Positions 1 to 9,005 of a stretch of DNA of 13,386 bases are shown piece by piece. Position numbers and translations under genes: made by a program. Location: positions 1 to 13,386 of the forward strand of contig CAZWXF010000080.1 in the NCBI GenBank assembly GCA_964638055.1, read 5' to 3'. This DNA comes from Prado023 sp964638055 (GTDB lineage Bacteria; Actinomycetota; Actinomycetes; S36-B12; CAIYMF01). Position 1 is the stretch's first letter. Every line of letters starts with the position of its first letter. The notes beneath the pieces were generated by a model. It did not search any database, was not told where the DNA came from, and saw nothing but the letters and a program-made list of their open reading frames with translations.

Positions 1-38
1 CGACTCAGCTCGTCCTTCACGCCCGCCGTCATCGCCAT
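1..38 (-). CDS. whiA: WhiA, N-terminal tip only (gene continues beyond the left edge)
   Basis: Read on the minus strand from base 38, the sequence encodes MAMTAGVKDELSR and then leaves the window. That matches the highly conserved start of actinobacterial WhiA, a DNA-binding protein that joins a LAGLIDADG-homing-endonuclease-like fold to a helix-turn-helix and is needed for sporulation septation in Streptomyces. Two in-frame ATGs are present (38 and 32). The first has a GGGAG ribosome site nine bases upstream (48-52). It follows yvcK on the same strand, as expected for the uvrC-rapZ-yvcK-whiA order. Only 12 full codons are visible, so the identification rests on the N-terminal signature plus gene order. 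Confidence 0.8.
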   Translation of the reverse strand, partial: MAMTAGVKDELS

Positions 39-47
39 GCCGGAATA

Positions 48-52
48 CTCCC
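48..52 (-). promoter_or_regulatory. Ribosome binding site of whiA
   Basis: The minus strand reads GGGAG here, nine bases before the ATG at 38. It supports the first of the two candidate whiA starts. Confidence 0.5.
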
Positions 53-102
53 ATGGCCGCACGGGGGCCGGGGAGCATTTGGGCAAACCGGTTATTGCCC
101 CG

Positions 103-121
103 GAGGGGCGCTGGCCCCCTC
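103..121. other. GC-rich inverted repeat between yvcK and whiA
   Basis: GAGGGGC (103-109), loop GCTG, then GCCCCCTC (114-121) form a 7-bp stem with one bulged C. It sits 26 bases beyond the yvcK stop in the 108-bp yvcK-whiA gap. No T-run follows on either strand, so it is at best a weak attenuator or an mRNA-stabilising hairpin. The rest of the gap contains an 8-bp palindrome, AACCGGTT (86-93), and no convincing promoter. Confidence 0.3.
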
Positions 122-146
122 GCGGCTCGAGGCCGTCATGTTGTCC

Positions 147-1139
147 TCAGCGCCACGCAGGGATGCTTCCATCCCCGATCAGGTCCGCGAAGGCCCGCCC
201 CAGGAGAACCCGATTGTGATGCCCGGGGCCGAGGAGCGAGTCCGAGACCCGCCGCAGCACGAGCTGGGCTCCCAGGGAGTCGGTCGCACGGGCCAGTGCC
301 GCCACGTCCGGCACGTGCCCGGGATCGGCGAGGACGATGTCGAAGCGGATCTCGGGGAAGGTGCGTGAGAGGACCTCGATGTGACCCTGGGGACTGAAGC
401 CGCTGGTCTCACCGGGCTGGGCGACGAGGTTGAGCACGAGGATGCGGTTGGCCCTCGCCCTCGAGAATGCGGCTCGGATGCCGGGCACCAGCAGACTGGC
501 GAGCACGGACGTGTACCAGGAACCGGGTCCCATGATCAGGGCGTCCGCGGCGTCGATGGCCGCCACCGCCTCCGGGCAGGCGACGGGGTCGGCCGGCTCC
601 AGGGCCAGCGCCACGACCTCGCCCTGCGTCACCGAGACCCGACTCTGCCCGCGGATCACGTGCGGTTCGGTGGCGGATGCATCCCGGACCTGGGCCACGA
701 TCTCCAGTCCCGCCGTGGTCACGGGCAGGACACGGCCCTGCGCCCCCAGCAGCGCACCGACCCAGTCCAGGCCGTCGACGAGGTCGCCGGTCTGCTCCCA
801 CAGGGCTGTGATGAGCAGGTTCCCGACCGCATGTCCGCGCAGGTCCCCGCCGCCGAACCGATGCTGGACCACGCGGCTCCAGGTCCGGCCCCAGGCGTCG
901 TCCCCGCACAGTGCCGCCAGGGCCATCCGCAGGTCCCCAGGGGGCGGCACGCCCAGATCCCTGCGGAGCCGTCCGCTGGAGCCGCCGTCGTCGGCCATCC
1001 CGACGACGGCGATGAGCCGGTCGGTCACCCCTCGAAGGGCTCCGAGTGTCGCCGCCAGGCCGTGGCCGCCACCGAGGGCGACGACCCGGGGGCCGGTTCC
1101 CATGGCCAGGTCCCGACGCGCTCCCACGCCACCGTCCAC
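147..1139 (-). CDS. yvcK: YvcK/CuvA family UDP-sugar-binding protein (CofD-like, 'gluconeogenesis factor')
   Basis: The 330-residue protein has the CofD/YvcK Rossmann-like fold signatures: VVALGGGHGLAATL (20-32), ADDGGSSGRLR (49-59), PPGDLRMAL (66-74), then GNLLITALW, GPGSWYTSVLASLLVPGI and NLVAQPGETSGF. Family members bind UDP-GlcNAc-type sugars. They are needed for growth on gluconeogenic carbon sources and for normal peptidoglycan synthesis and cell shape (Bacillus YvcK, mycobacterial CuvA). The length is normal for the family. I took the GTG at 1139, four bases after the rapZ stop, because GGGAG lies seven bases upstream (1147-1151). An internal ATG at residue 13, just before the conserved core, is the alternative. 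It is surely co-transcribed with rapZ. The protein is cytosolic, with no signal peptide. Confidence 0.93.
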   Translation of the reverse strand: MDGGVGARRDLAMGTGPRVVALGGGHGLAATLGALRGVTDRLIAVVGMADDGGSSGRLRRDLGVPPPGDLRMALAALCGDDAWGRTWSRVVQHRFGGGDLRGHAVGNLLITALWEQTGDLVDGLDWVGALLGAQGRVLPVTTAGLEIVAQVRDASATEPHVIRGQSRVSVTQGEVVALALEPADPVACPEAVAAIDAADALIMGPGSWYTSVLASLLVPGIRAAFSRARANRILVLNLVAQPGETSGFSPQGHIEVLSRTFPEIRFDIVLADPGHVPDVAALARATDSLGAQLVLRRVSDSLLGPGHHNRVLLGRAFADLIGDGSIPAWR

Positions 1140-1143
1140 GGGG

Positions 1144-2067
1144 TCACTCCCGCCCGAGGTCGCGGTGGACGACAGAGACCTCCAGGCCTATGTGGACCAG
1201 TCGGGCGGACAGGTTCTCGGCCATCGCGACGGAGCGGTGCTTGCCGCCGGTGCACCCGATGGCCACGGTCACGAACCTCTTGCCCTCCCGCAGGTAGCCA
1301 TCCGTGGCCAGGTCGATCGTCCGCGCGATCAGGTCGAGGAACTCCGGCGCCCCCGGCTGGGCGACCACGAAGTCGTTCACGGGCGCGTCGGTGCCCCGCA
1401 GCGGCTCGAGCTCGGCGACCCAGAAGGGGTTGGGCAGGAAGCGGACGTCCGCGACGAAGTCGGCGTCCATGGGGACGCCGTACTTGAACCCGAACGACAT
1501 GACCGTCGCGCGCAGGCGGACCGGCTCGTCCGACGAGAACGCGGCCGTGACCGCCCGGCGCAGGTCGTGGACATTGCGGTGGGTCGTGTCGATCACCAGG
1601 TCCGCTGTGGCCCGGAGGTTCCCGAGCAGGGCACGCTCGCGGGCGATCGCGTCGAGCAGCCGGCCGCGCTCCTGCAGCGGGTGAGGTCGCCGGTTCGACT
1701 CGAATCGGCGGACGAGGGCCTCGTCGGCGGACTCGAGGAACAGGATCTTCATGTCGATGCCGCGCGCGGACACCTCCGCGATGGCCGATTCGAGCTGGTC
1801 GAAGAGCCCGCCGCCGCGCACATCGACCACGACGGCCACCCGCTCGACGTCCGATCGGGAGGCGAGGACGTCCAACGTGGCACCGAGCAGCCGGGGCGGG
1901 AGGTTGTCGATCACGAACCAGCCGAGGTCCTCCAGGGCCCTGGCGGCACTGGAGCGACCCGCCCCCGACATGCCCGAGACGACGAGCAGCTCGAGGCCCT
2001 CAAGAGGCTCGAGCGCATCGCGCTGCCCGAGCCCGTCGGCAGGCCCAGAGACCGGCGAGACGCTCAT
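1144..2067 (-). CDS. rapZ: RapZ/YvcJ family nucleotide-binding protein (P-loop, RNase adapter family)
   Basis: The 307-residue protein has an N-terminal P-loop, GMSGAGRSS (32-40), followed by LEDLGWFVIDNLPP (45-58). Further on come FLESADEALVRRFES (110-124) with the RRPHPL motif, and the C-terminal RapZ signatures GFKYGVP (193-199), DVRFLPNPFW (207-216) and IGCTGGKHRSVAMAE (270-284). In E. coli RapZ binds the small RNA GlmZ and guides RNase E to control GlmS. The actinobacterial role is less defined but also linked to amino-sugar supply and envelope. The usual P-loop Lys is Arg (R38), which I recall as normal in actinobacterial homologues such as Rv1421. The ATG overlaps the uvrC stop as ATGA, a 4-bp overlap typical of translational coupling. 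The frame stays open upstream to 2451, but that part lies inside uvrC and looks non-coding. Confidence 0.93.
   Translation of the reverse strand: MSVSPVSGPADGLGQRDALEPLEGLELLVVSGMSGAGRSSAARALEDLGWFVIDNLPPRLLGATLDVLASRSDVERVAVVVDVRGGGLFDQLESAIAEVSARGIDMKILFLESADEALVRRFESNRRPHPLQERGRLLDAIARERALLGNLRATADLVIDTTHRNVHDLRRAVTAAFSSDEPVRLRATVMSFGFKYGVPMDADFVADVRFLPNPFWVAELEPLRGTDAPVNDFVVAQPGAPEFLDLIARTIDLATDGYLREGKRFVTVAIGCTGGKHRSVAMAENLSARLVHIGLEVSVVHRDLGRE
1147..1151 (-). promoter_or_regulatory. Ribosome binding site of yvcK
   Basis: GGGAG on the minus strand lies inside the end of rapZ, seven bases before the GTG at 1139. It favours this start over the internal ATG 36 bases further on. Confidence 0.5.
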
Positions 2068-4067
2068 GTGGGTGGCACCGGGTTCATCGGGACATCGTCG
2101 CCCATGATCTCCCCCGTCGTCAGGTTGACCACGGATGCCGCGGTCGTCTCGGCGAGGGCGGCCATGATCGTCTGGGCCAGGGCAGCACCGATCCCGGGCA
2201 CGGCGGTGAGCTCCTCGACCGTCGCGCCCCTCATGCGCTTCGCGGAGCCGAACTGAGCGAGCAGGGCGCGTCGGCGCACCGGGCCCAGGCCGGGTATCCC
2301 GTCGAGGACCGAGGTGGTCATCCGCGCCGCCCGCTTCTGGCGCTGGTAGCGCAGGGCCGTGCGATGGGCCTCGTCGCGGACGCGTTGGAGCAGGTAGAGG
2401 CCCTGGCTCGTCCGGGGAAGGATCACCGGCTCCTCGTCGTCGGGCAGCCACACCTCCTCCATGCGCTTGGCCAGGCCACAGACGGCGATGTCGGCGATCC
2501 CCAGGGCTGTGAGCTCCGAGAACGCCGCCGAGACCTGCGGGGGGCCGCCGTCGATCACGACCAGGGAGGGCGGATAGGCGAATCGCTCATGGCGTCCCCC
2601 GGGCAGGGCGCCCGAGTCCCTGCCTGCGGCGGTGGCGCCGGCATCCGGATCGGTGACAGGCTCCTCGCGAGCGGCCTGGAGCCGGCGGAACCGGCGGCGG
2701 ACCACCTCGGCGATGGCCGCGACGTCGTTCTGGCCGTCCACACCTCTGATGGCGAACTTGCGGTACTCCGAGGGCCTGGGCAGCCCATCCTCGAACACCA
2801 CCATCGAGGCCACGACGTCGTCGCCGCCCAGGTTGGAGACGTCGAAGCACTCGATCCGCAGGGGGGCACCGGGCAGGTCCAGCGCCTCGGCGATCTCGGT
2901 GAGCGCCTGGCTGCGGGTCGTGAGGTCGCCGGAGCGCCGGAGCTTGTGCGCGGTCAAGGACTGCTGTGCGTTGCGGCTCACGGTCTCCAGGAGCGCCCGG
3001 CGGTCGCCGCGCCGGGGTATCGAGAGCCTGACGGCGCCGCCGCGCCGCTGGGCGAGCCAGGCCTGCAGGGTGGCCACCTCGTCAGCGTCGGCCGGCAGCG
3101 CGGGTACGAGGACTCCTCGCGGGACGTCCATGTCCGGCTCGGCGTAGAGCTGGCCGAGGAGGGCAGCGATGAGCTGGCCGTCGTCCGCGTCGTCGACCCG
3201 CTCCACGATGGAACCACGCTCGCCGCGGATCCGGCCGTCGCGCACATGGAAGACGCGCACGGACGCCTCGAGCTCGTCGGTCGCCATCCCGAAGACGTCA
3301 AGGTCCGTGCCGTCGGCCAGGACGACGACGTTGCGCTCCAGCACGCGCTCCAGGGCGTGCAGGTCATCGCGCAGCCGGGCCGCCCGCTCGAAGTCCAGTT
3401 CCCGTGCCGCGGCTGTCATGGCCGCGCGCCGCTCCCGGACGAAGGCGGCGGCATCCCCGGCCATGAACGAGCAGAAGTCCTCGACGACCAGCCGGTGCTC
3501 CTGGGCTGTCACGGACCCCACGCAGGGCGCCACGCACTTGTCGATGTATCCGAGCAGGCATGGCCTCCCCGACGCGTGCGCTCGCCGGAACACGCCTTGG
3601 CTGCACGTGCGCATCGGGAACACCCGCAGGAGCTGGTCGACGGTCTCGCGGATGGCCCAGGCGTGGGCGAAGGGGCCGAAGTACCGGACGCCGGGCTTCT
3701 TCTCGCCGCGCAGCACCATCGCCCGGGGGAACTCCTCCCCCACGGTCACCGCGAGGAACGGGTACGACTTGTCGTCGCGGTACCGGACGTTGAACCGGGG
3801 ATCGAACTGCTTGATCCACGCGTACTCCAGGCTGAGGGCCTCGACCTCGGTGGTCACGACGACCCAGTCGACGGACCGCGCAGTGGCGACCATCGCCGCT
3901 GTCCGCGGATGCAGCCCCCCGGCGTCCTGGAAGTAGGACGACAGGCGCGAGCGCAGGCTCTTGGCCTTCCCGACGTAGATGACCCGTCCGTCGGCGTCGC
4001 GGAATCGGTAGACGCCGGGGTCGGTCGGGATCTGTCCCGGCCGCGGACGGAAGTCGGCGACGGTCAC
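2064..4067 (-). CDS. uvrC: UvrC, excinuclease ABC incision subunit
   Basis: UvrC makes both the 3' and 5' cuts around a lesion after UvrA has loaded UvrB. The 667-residue protein has all parts in order. The GIY-YIG nuclease spans about 15-90 (PGVYRF, VIYVGKAKSLRSRLSSYF). Next is a cysteine cluster C155, C170, C178 and C182, which matches the 4Fe-4S site of E. coli UvrC. The UVR helix pair that contacts UvrB is around 205-240 (ELDFERAARLRDDLHALE). The RNase H-like nuclease covers about 395-575, with D409 (CFDVSN), D506 (VIDGG) and H568 (DEAHRTA) as visible catalytic candidates. A tandem helix-hairpin-helix closes it at about 587-640. An Ala/Gly/Asp-rich insert at 465-495 is the only unusual stretch. 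The GTG start is one base after the Rieske stop (TGA-C-GTG). The best ribosome site, GGGGAGG, is unusually far upstream (about 15 bases), so coupled re-initiation is likely. Confidence 0.97.
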   Translation of the reverse strand: MTVADFRPRPGQIPTDPGVYRFRDADGRVIYVGKAKSLRSRLSSYFQDAGGLHPRTAAMVATARSVDWVVVTTEVEALSLEYAWIKQFDPRFNVRYRDDKSYPFLAVTVGEEFPRAMVLRGEKKPGVRYFGPFAHAWAIRETVDQLLRVFPMRTCSQGVFRRAHASGRPCLLGYIDKCVAPCVGSVTAQEHRLVVEDFCSFMAGDAAAFVRERRAAMTAAARELDFERAARLRDDLHALERVLERNVVVLADGTDLDVFGMATDELEASVRVFHVRDGRIRGERGSIVERVDDADDGQLIAALLGQLYAEPDMDVPRGVLVPALPADADEVATLQAWLAQRRGGAVRLSIPRRGDRRALLETVSRNAQQSLTAHKLRRSGDLTTRSQALTEIAEALDLPGAPLRIECFDVSNLGGDDVVASMVVFEDGLPRPSEYRKFAIRGVDGQNDVAAIAEVVRRRFRRLQAAREEPVTDPDAGATAAGRDSGALPGGRHERFAYPPSLVVIDGGPPQVSAAFSELTALGIADIAVCGLAKRMEEVWLPDDEEPVILPRTSQGLYLLQRVRDEAHRTALRYQRQKRAARMTTSVLDGIPGLGPVRRRALLAQFGSAKRMRGATVEELTAVPGIGAALAQTIMAALAETTAASVVNLTTGEIMGDDVPMNPVPPT

Positions 4068-4068
4068 G

Positions 4069-4545
4069 TCAGGCCAGGACTACCTCCCCACCCTCGACAC
4101 GACTGGCGACCGAGGGCAGGGGCCGCGGTGCCGGGCCTTCGAGGACCTGGCCGGTGCTGGCGTCGTACACACTTCCGTGCCAGTTGCAGTGGATCTCGTT
4201 CTCCTTGACCTCCGAGACGGTGTTCCCCTGGTGCGTGCACGTCCCGCTGAACACCAGGAACTGCTCGTCGTCGGGATGGGTGACCACGTAGGGGCCCTCG
4301 GGGGTCGTGACGACCTTGCCTCCCCCCACGGGGATGTCTGCTGTGGACGCCAGCGAGGTGCCCGGCGAAGCCGGCACCGTCGGCGTCGGCTGACCCCCGC
4401 CGGGTCCGTCGCTGGAGCAGCCGGCGAGGGCGACGACCGCCACCGCGCCGGCGGACCCGACCAGCAGCCCGCGCCGGCTCACCCCGACGCCGTCCACCAC
4501 GTCCTCGTCGTGCCCGCGCACGCACAGCCCGCCACATCCGTCCAT
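4069..4545 (-). CDS. Tat-exported Rieske [2Fe-2S] lipoprotein
   Basis: The 158-residue protein has a twin-arginine signal, SRRGLLVGSAGAVAVVALAGC (R24-R25), ending in a lipobox LAGC with C43 as the lipidation site. A Gly/Pro/Thr-rich linker follows, then a compact Rieske domain (about 66-158). The cluster ligands are clear: C103 and H105 in CTHQGN, and C120 and H123 in CNWHGS, with GPAPRPLP and VEGGEVVLA closing the fold. It should be anchored outside the cytoplasmic membrane, cofactor already inserted, and pass single electrons to an unknown partner. No oxygenase or cytochrome bc gene is nearby. The two cysteines that form the disulfide in high-potential Rieske proteins are N108 and W122 here. 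I chose ATG 4545 for its GGAGG site. An in-frame ATG at 4578 and a GTG nearer the Tat motif are possible. It lies between uvrA and uvrC, tightly linked to uvrC. Confidence 0.88.
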   Translation of the reverse strand: MDGCGGLCVRGHDEDVVDGVGVSRRGLLVGSAGAVAVVALAGCSSDGPGGGQPTPTVPASPGTSLASTADIPVGGGKVVTTPEGPYVVTHPDDEQFLVFSGTCTHQGNTVSEVKENEIHCNWHGSVYDASTGQVLEGPAPRPLPSVASRVEGGEVVLA

Positions 4546-4549
4546 GTCG

Positions 4550-4554
4550 CCTCC
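4550..4554 (-). promoter_or_regulatory. Ribosome binding site of the Rieske gene
   Basis: GGAGG on the minus strand ends four bases before the ATG at 4545. It is the only good ribosome site near the candidate starts and argues against the upstream ATG at 4578. Confidence 0.5.
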
Positions 4555-4581
4555 AGAGTCTCGGCCCAACCTCTTCACGCT

Positions 4582-4598
4582 GGGCGCCCGGCCCGCCC
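4582..4598. other. GC-only inverted repeat between uvrA and the Rieske gene
   Basis: GGGCG (4582-4586) pairs with CGCCC (4594-4598) across a 7-base loop in the 60-bp gap after the uvrA stop. No T-run follows on the minus strand. It could slow transcription between uvrA and the Rieske-uvrC-rapZ-yvcK group, but it cannot be called a terminator from sequence alone. Confidence 0.25.
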
Positions 4599-4605
4599 GA
4601 GCAGC

Positions 4606-7500
<2,895 letters not shown>

Positions 7501-7506
7501 TGTCCG

Positions 7507-7536
7507 ATCCTAGGCCAGCGTGCATGAGCGGGTTCC
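7507..7536 (-). promoter_or_regulatory. Possible uvrA promoter (leaderless type)
   Basis: On the minus strand TAGGAT (7512-7507) fits the actinobacterial -10 pattern TANNNT. It ends six bases before the uvrA GTG, placing the likely transcription start on or next to the start codon. An 18-bp spacer separates it from GGAACC (7536-7531), which is not a housekeeping -35 but resembles the GGAAC of ECF sigma promoters. A small inverted repeat, CGGGT/ACCCG (7529-7543), overlaps this region. The remainder of the 94-bp terC-uvrA gap shows nothing else of note. Confidence 0.35.
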
Positions 7537-7594
7537 CGACCCGGACAGGCGGCCGAACCGTCCGCCCGTGGCCGTGACGTGGCCCGCCGCGGTG

Positions 7595-8635
7595 TCAACC
7601 CCCGTGATGCTCGGGTGGGAGGTGGCCCAGCGCCTCGCCCTGATGGACCGCTGCCTCCTCCTCGGCGTGATGCTCCGGGCTGGTCAGGGCAAGGTCGGGG
7701 TTCCGTCGGACGGCGAGGAGGCTGGCCACGGCCGTGATCGTCAGGACGCTGAAGATGACCACGAGTGAGGCGACGATCGAGATCTGGGGCACCTGAAGGT
7801 CGGTCGTCTCGTGCAGGGCGTGCAGGATGAGCTTCACCGCGATGAAGCCCAGGATCACGGCCAGCCCCCTGGACAGGTAGATCAGCCGGTCGAGCAGCCC
7901 GTGCAGCATGAAGTAGAGCTGGCGCAGACCCATGAGCGCGAACGCGTTGGCCGTGAAGACCAGATAGGCCTCCTGGGTCAGGCCGAAGACCGCCGGGATC
8001 GAGTCGAGCGCGAACAGCAGGTCGGTCGTCCCGATCGCGAGCATGACCAGCGCCATGGGCGTGATCACGCGGCGGCCGTCGACCCTCGCAGTCAGCTGGT
8101 GGCCGTGGTACTCCCGAGTGCTCGGGATGTGGCGCTCCACGAACCTGATCAGGGCGTTGCCATCGGGGTCCGGCTCCACGTCGTTGGAGCGCCAGACTGT
8201 GACCGCGGTCCACATCAGGAAGGCGCCGAAGACGAAGAACGTCGCCGCGAACCTCTCGATCGCTGCCGCACCCAGGACGATCAGGATGAACCGCAGGATC
8301 AGGGCGATGACCACACCGACGAGCAGCACGCGGTGCCGGAACACCTCCGGGACGGCGAACGACGACATGATCACCATGAAGACGAACAGGTTGTCCACGC
8401 TCAGGGAGTACTCGGTCACGTACCCGGCGAGGAACTGCGCCGCATACTGCGAGCCGAATGCCACCCCGACGGCGGCGGCGAAGGCCAGGGCGAGGGTCAC
8501 GTAGAAGATGACCCAGCGCGTCGCCTCCTTCGCGGTGAACGGGTGGGGCCTTCGGTCGACGATCACCAGGTCGATGCAGATGATCCCGATGAATGCCGCG
8601 ATGGTCGCCACCCAGAGCTCCGGTGAGACGTCCAC
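7595..8635 (-). CDS. TerC/Alx family integral membrane protein, probable metal-ion transporter
   Basis: The 346-residue protein is mostly hydrophobic, with helices near 5-25, 41-62, 84-98, 104-124, 128-147, 192-211, 222-238, 255-272 and 286-308. It carries the two TerC hallmarks: YSLSVDNLFVF (76-86, D81) and TTDLLFALDSIPA (203-215, D205 and D211), followed by LVFTANAFALMGLRQLYF. Family members include TerC of tellurite-resistance operons and E. coli Alx, which is linked to manganese export. The substrate here is not shown by sequence. The cytosolic-looking C-terminal tail (after about 311) is rich in His and Glu, with H322, H323, H331, H338, H343 and H344. The GTG start at 8635 has GGAGG four bases upstream (8640-8644). 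An out-of-frame ATG overlaps it. It lies between uvrB and uvrA with no coupling to either. Confidence 0.93.
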   Translation of the reverse strand: MDVSPELWVATIAAFIGIICIDLVIVDRRPHPFTAKEATRWVIFYVTLALAFAAAVGVAFGSQYAAQFLAGYVTEYSLSVDNLFVFMVIMSSFAVPEVFRHRVLLVGVVIALILRFILIVLGAAAIERFAATFFVFGAFLMWTAVTVWRSNDVEPDPDGNALIRFVERHIPSTREYHGHQLTARVDGRRVITPMALVMLAIGTTDLLFALDSIPAVFGLTQEAYLVFTANAFALMGLRQLYFMLHGLLDRLIYLSRGLAVILGFIAVKLILHALHETTDLQVPQISIVASLVVIFSVLTITAVASLLAVRRNPDLALTSPEHHAEEEAAVHQGEALGHLPPEHHGG

Positions 8636-8639
8636 ATGG

Positions 8640-8644
8640 CCTCC
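8640..8644 (-). promoter_or_regulatory. Ribosome binding site of the terC-like gene
   Basis: GGAGG on the minus strand lies four bases before the GTG at 8635. The overlapping ATG (8637-8635) would be in the wrong frame for the TerC protein. Confidence 0.55.
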
Positions 8645-8723
8645 AAGCCGTCTTGCGCGTACCAGGCGTCGTATCGCCCGGCCCGCTGCCGCCCTCAGCC
8701 CCTGTGAGTCGTACCGTGCTCAC

Positions 8724-8733
8724 CGGGATCCCG
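8724..8733. promoter_or_regulatory. 10-bp palindrome upstream of the terC-like gene
   Basis: CGGGATCCCG is a perfect palindrome about 90 bp upstream of the terC-like start. It extends imperfectly to 14 bp (one mismatched pair). It could be a dimeric repressor site, but no regulator is linked to it here. Confidence 0.25.
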
Positions 8734-8776
8734 ATCTCTCACCCGGGACGACCATTCTGGCACGGTCCGTCGTGAT

Positions 8777-8796
8777 CGCCGCCCGCCCCCGCGGCG
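8777..8796. terminator. GC hairpin between uvrB and the terC-like gene, possible terminator
   Basis: CGCCGC (8777-8782) pairs perfectly with GCGGCG (8791-8796) across an 8-base C-rich loop. A transcript from uvrB would meet it after the repeat element and before the terC leader. No T-run follows, so if it stops transcription it would be of the U-less type suggested for actinobacteria. Confidence 0.3.
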
Positions 8797-8804
8797 TGCG
8801 AGCG

Positions 8805-8982
8805 GGTCTCGACTGTGCTCGACCGGCGTGGTTCGGCGGTCGAACCTGTCGGGACGAGGCGCGACCGGCGTGGTTCGGCGGTCGAACCTTTCGGGACGAA
8901 GCGCGACCGGCGTGGTTCGGCGGTCGAACCTGTCGGGACGAGGCTCGACCGGCGTGGTCCGTCGGTCGAGCCAGTCGAGACC
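8805..8982. repeat. Repeat element with terminal inverted repeats (MITE- or REP-like)
   Basis: The left end reads GGTCTCGACTGTGCTCGACC (8805-8824). The right end GGTCGAGCCAGTCGAGACC (8964-8982) is its reverse complement except for one missing base. The 178-bp interior is filled with 42-bp tandem units. No transposase is encoded. The end sequence recurs in the array after the flippase gene, so it belongs to a dispersed family. I see no clear target-site duplication: the outer flanks, GAGCG on the left and ACCAC on the right, do not match. Whether it moves as a unit or grew in place by tandem duplication cannot be decided from one copy. Confidence 0.6.
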
Positions 8983-8988
8983 ACCACG
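8821..8988. repeat. Four tandem copies of a 42-bp unit
   Basis: Units start at 8821, 8863, 8905 and 8947 with GACCGGCGTGGT. Copies 1 and 2 differ at two bases, copies 1 and 3 at one. Copy 4 matches at about 30 of its first 35 bases and then diverges. A decayed partial unit seems to precede copy 1. Copies 1-3 each contain a perfect inverted repeat GGTTCG-GCGGT-CGAACC (8830-8846, 8872-8888, 8914-8930). All four contain a second, overlapping one, CGACCG-N11-CGGTCG. The period is exactly 14 codons and there is no variable spacer. Confidence 0.9.
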
Positions 8989-9005
8989 GCGCCTGGCGTC
9001 GACGT

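Larger units (their letters stand above)
8636..9005. other. 370-bp non-coding gap between uvrB and the terC-like gene
   Basis: The left half (8636-8804) would be the terC leader. It contains a 10-bp palindrome CGGGATCCCG (8724-8733), a GTGAG/CTCAC inverted repeat (8704-8723) and a GC hairpin (8777-8796). I find no convincing -35/-10 pair. The right half is a repeat element bounded by inverted repeats (8805-8982). Short reading frames run through in all six frames, but none shows a credible protein. Confidence 0.7.

Noticed and set aside
103..121. Intrinsic terminator separating yvcK from whiA
   Set aside because: The stem is good, but there is no T-run, and yvcK and whiA are usually expressed together, so I list it only as an inverted repeat.
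2068..2451. N-terminal extension of RapZ
   Set aside because: The frame is open, but it runs inside uvrC and encodes low-complexity sequence. The conserved protein starts after the ATG at 2067, which overlaps the uvrC stop.
7593..7598. Perfect TTGACA -35 box overlapping the terC-like stop codon, as a uvrA promoter
   Set aside because: No acceptable -10 lies 16-18 bp downstream (ACGGCC at 17). The six-base match may be chance around a TGA stop.
8636..8804. yybP-ykoY manganese riboswitch in the leader of the terC-like gene
   Set aside because: Some TerC/Alx genes have this element, but I could not find its conserved GGGGAGTAG-like and CTTTGCC-like segments in the leader on the minus strand.
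8830..8930. LexA/SOS boxes (CGAAC-N4-GTTCG) controlling uvr genes
   Set aside because: The half-sites are in the reverse order (GGTTCG then CGAACC) with a 5-base spacer, and they sit downstream of uvrB. I found no proper SOS box before coaE, uvrB or uvrA.
8739..8987. Small repetitive protein with 14-residue repeats on the minus strand
   Set aside because: Every frame is equally open across the array, there is no preferred start or ribosome site, and the DNA is better explained as a non-coding repeat.
8821..8988. CRISPR array
   Set aside because: The 42-bp period is repeated whole with no unique spacers, and there are no cas genes. The 13221-13386 array fails for the same reason.
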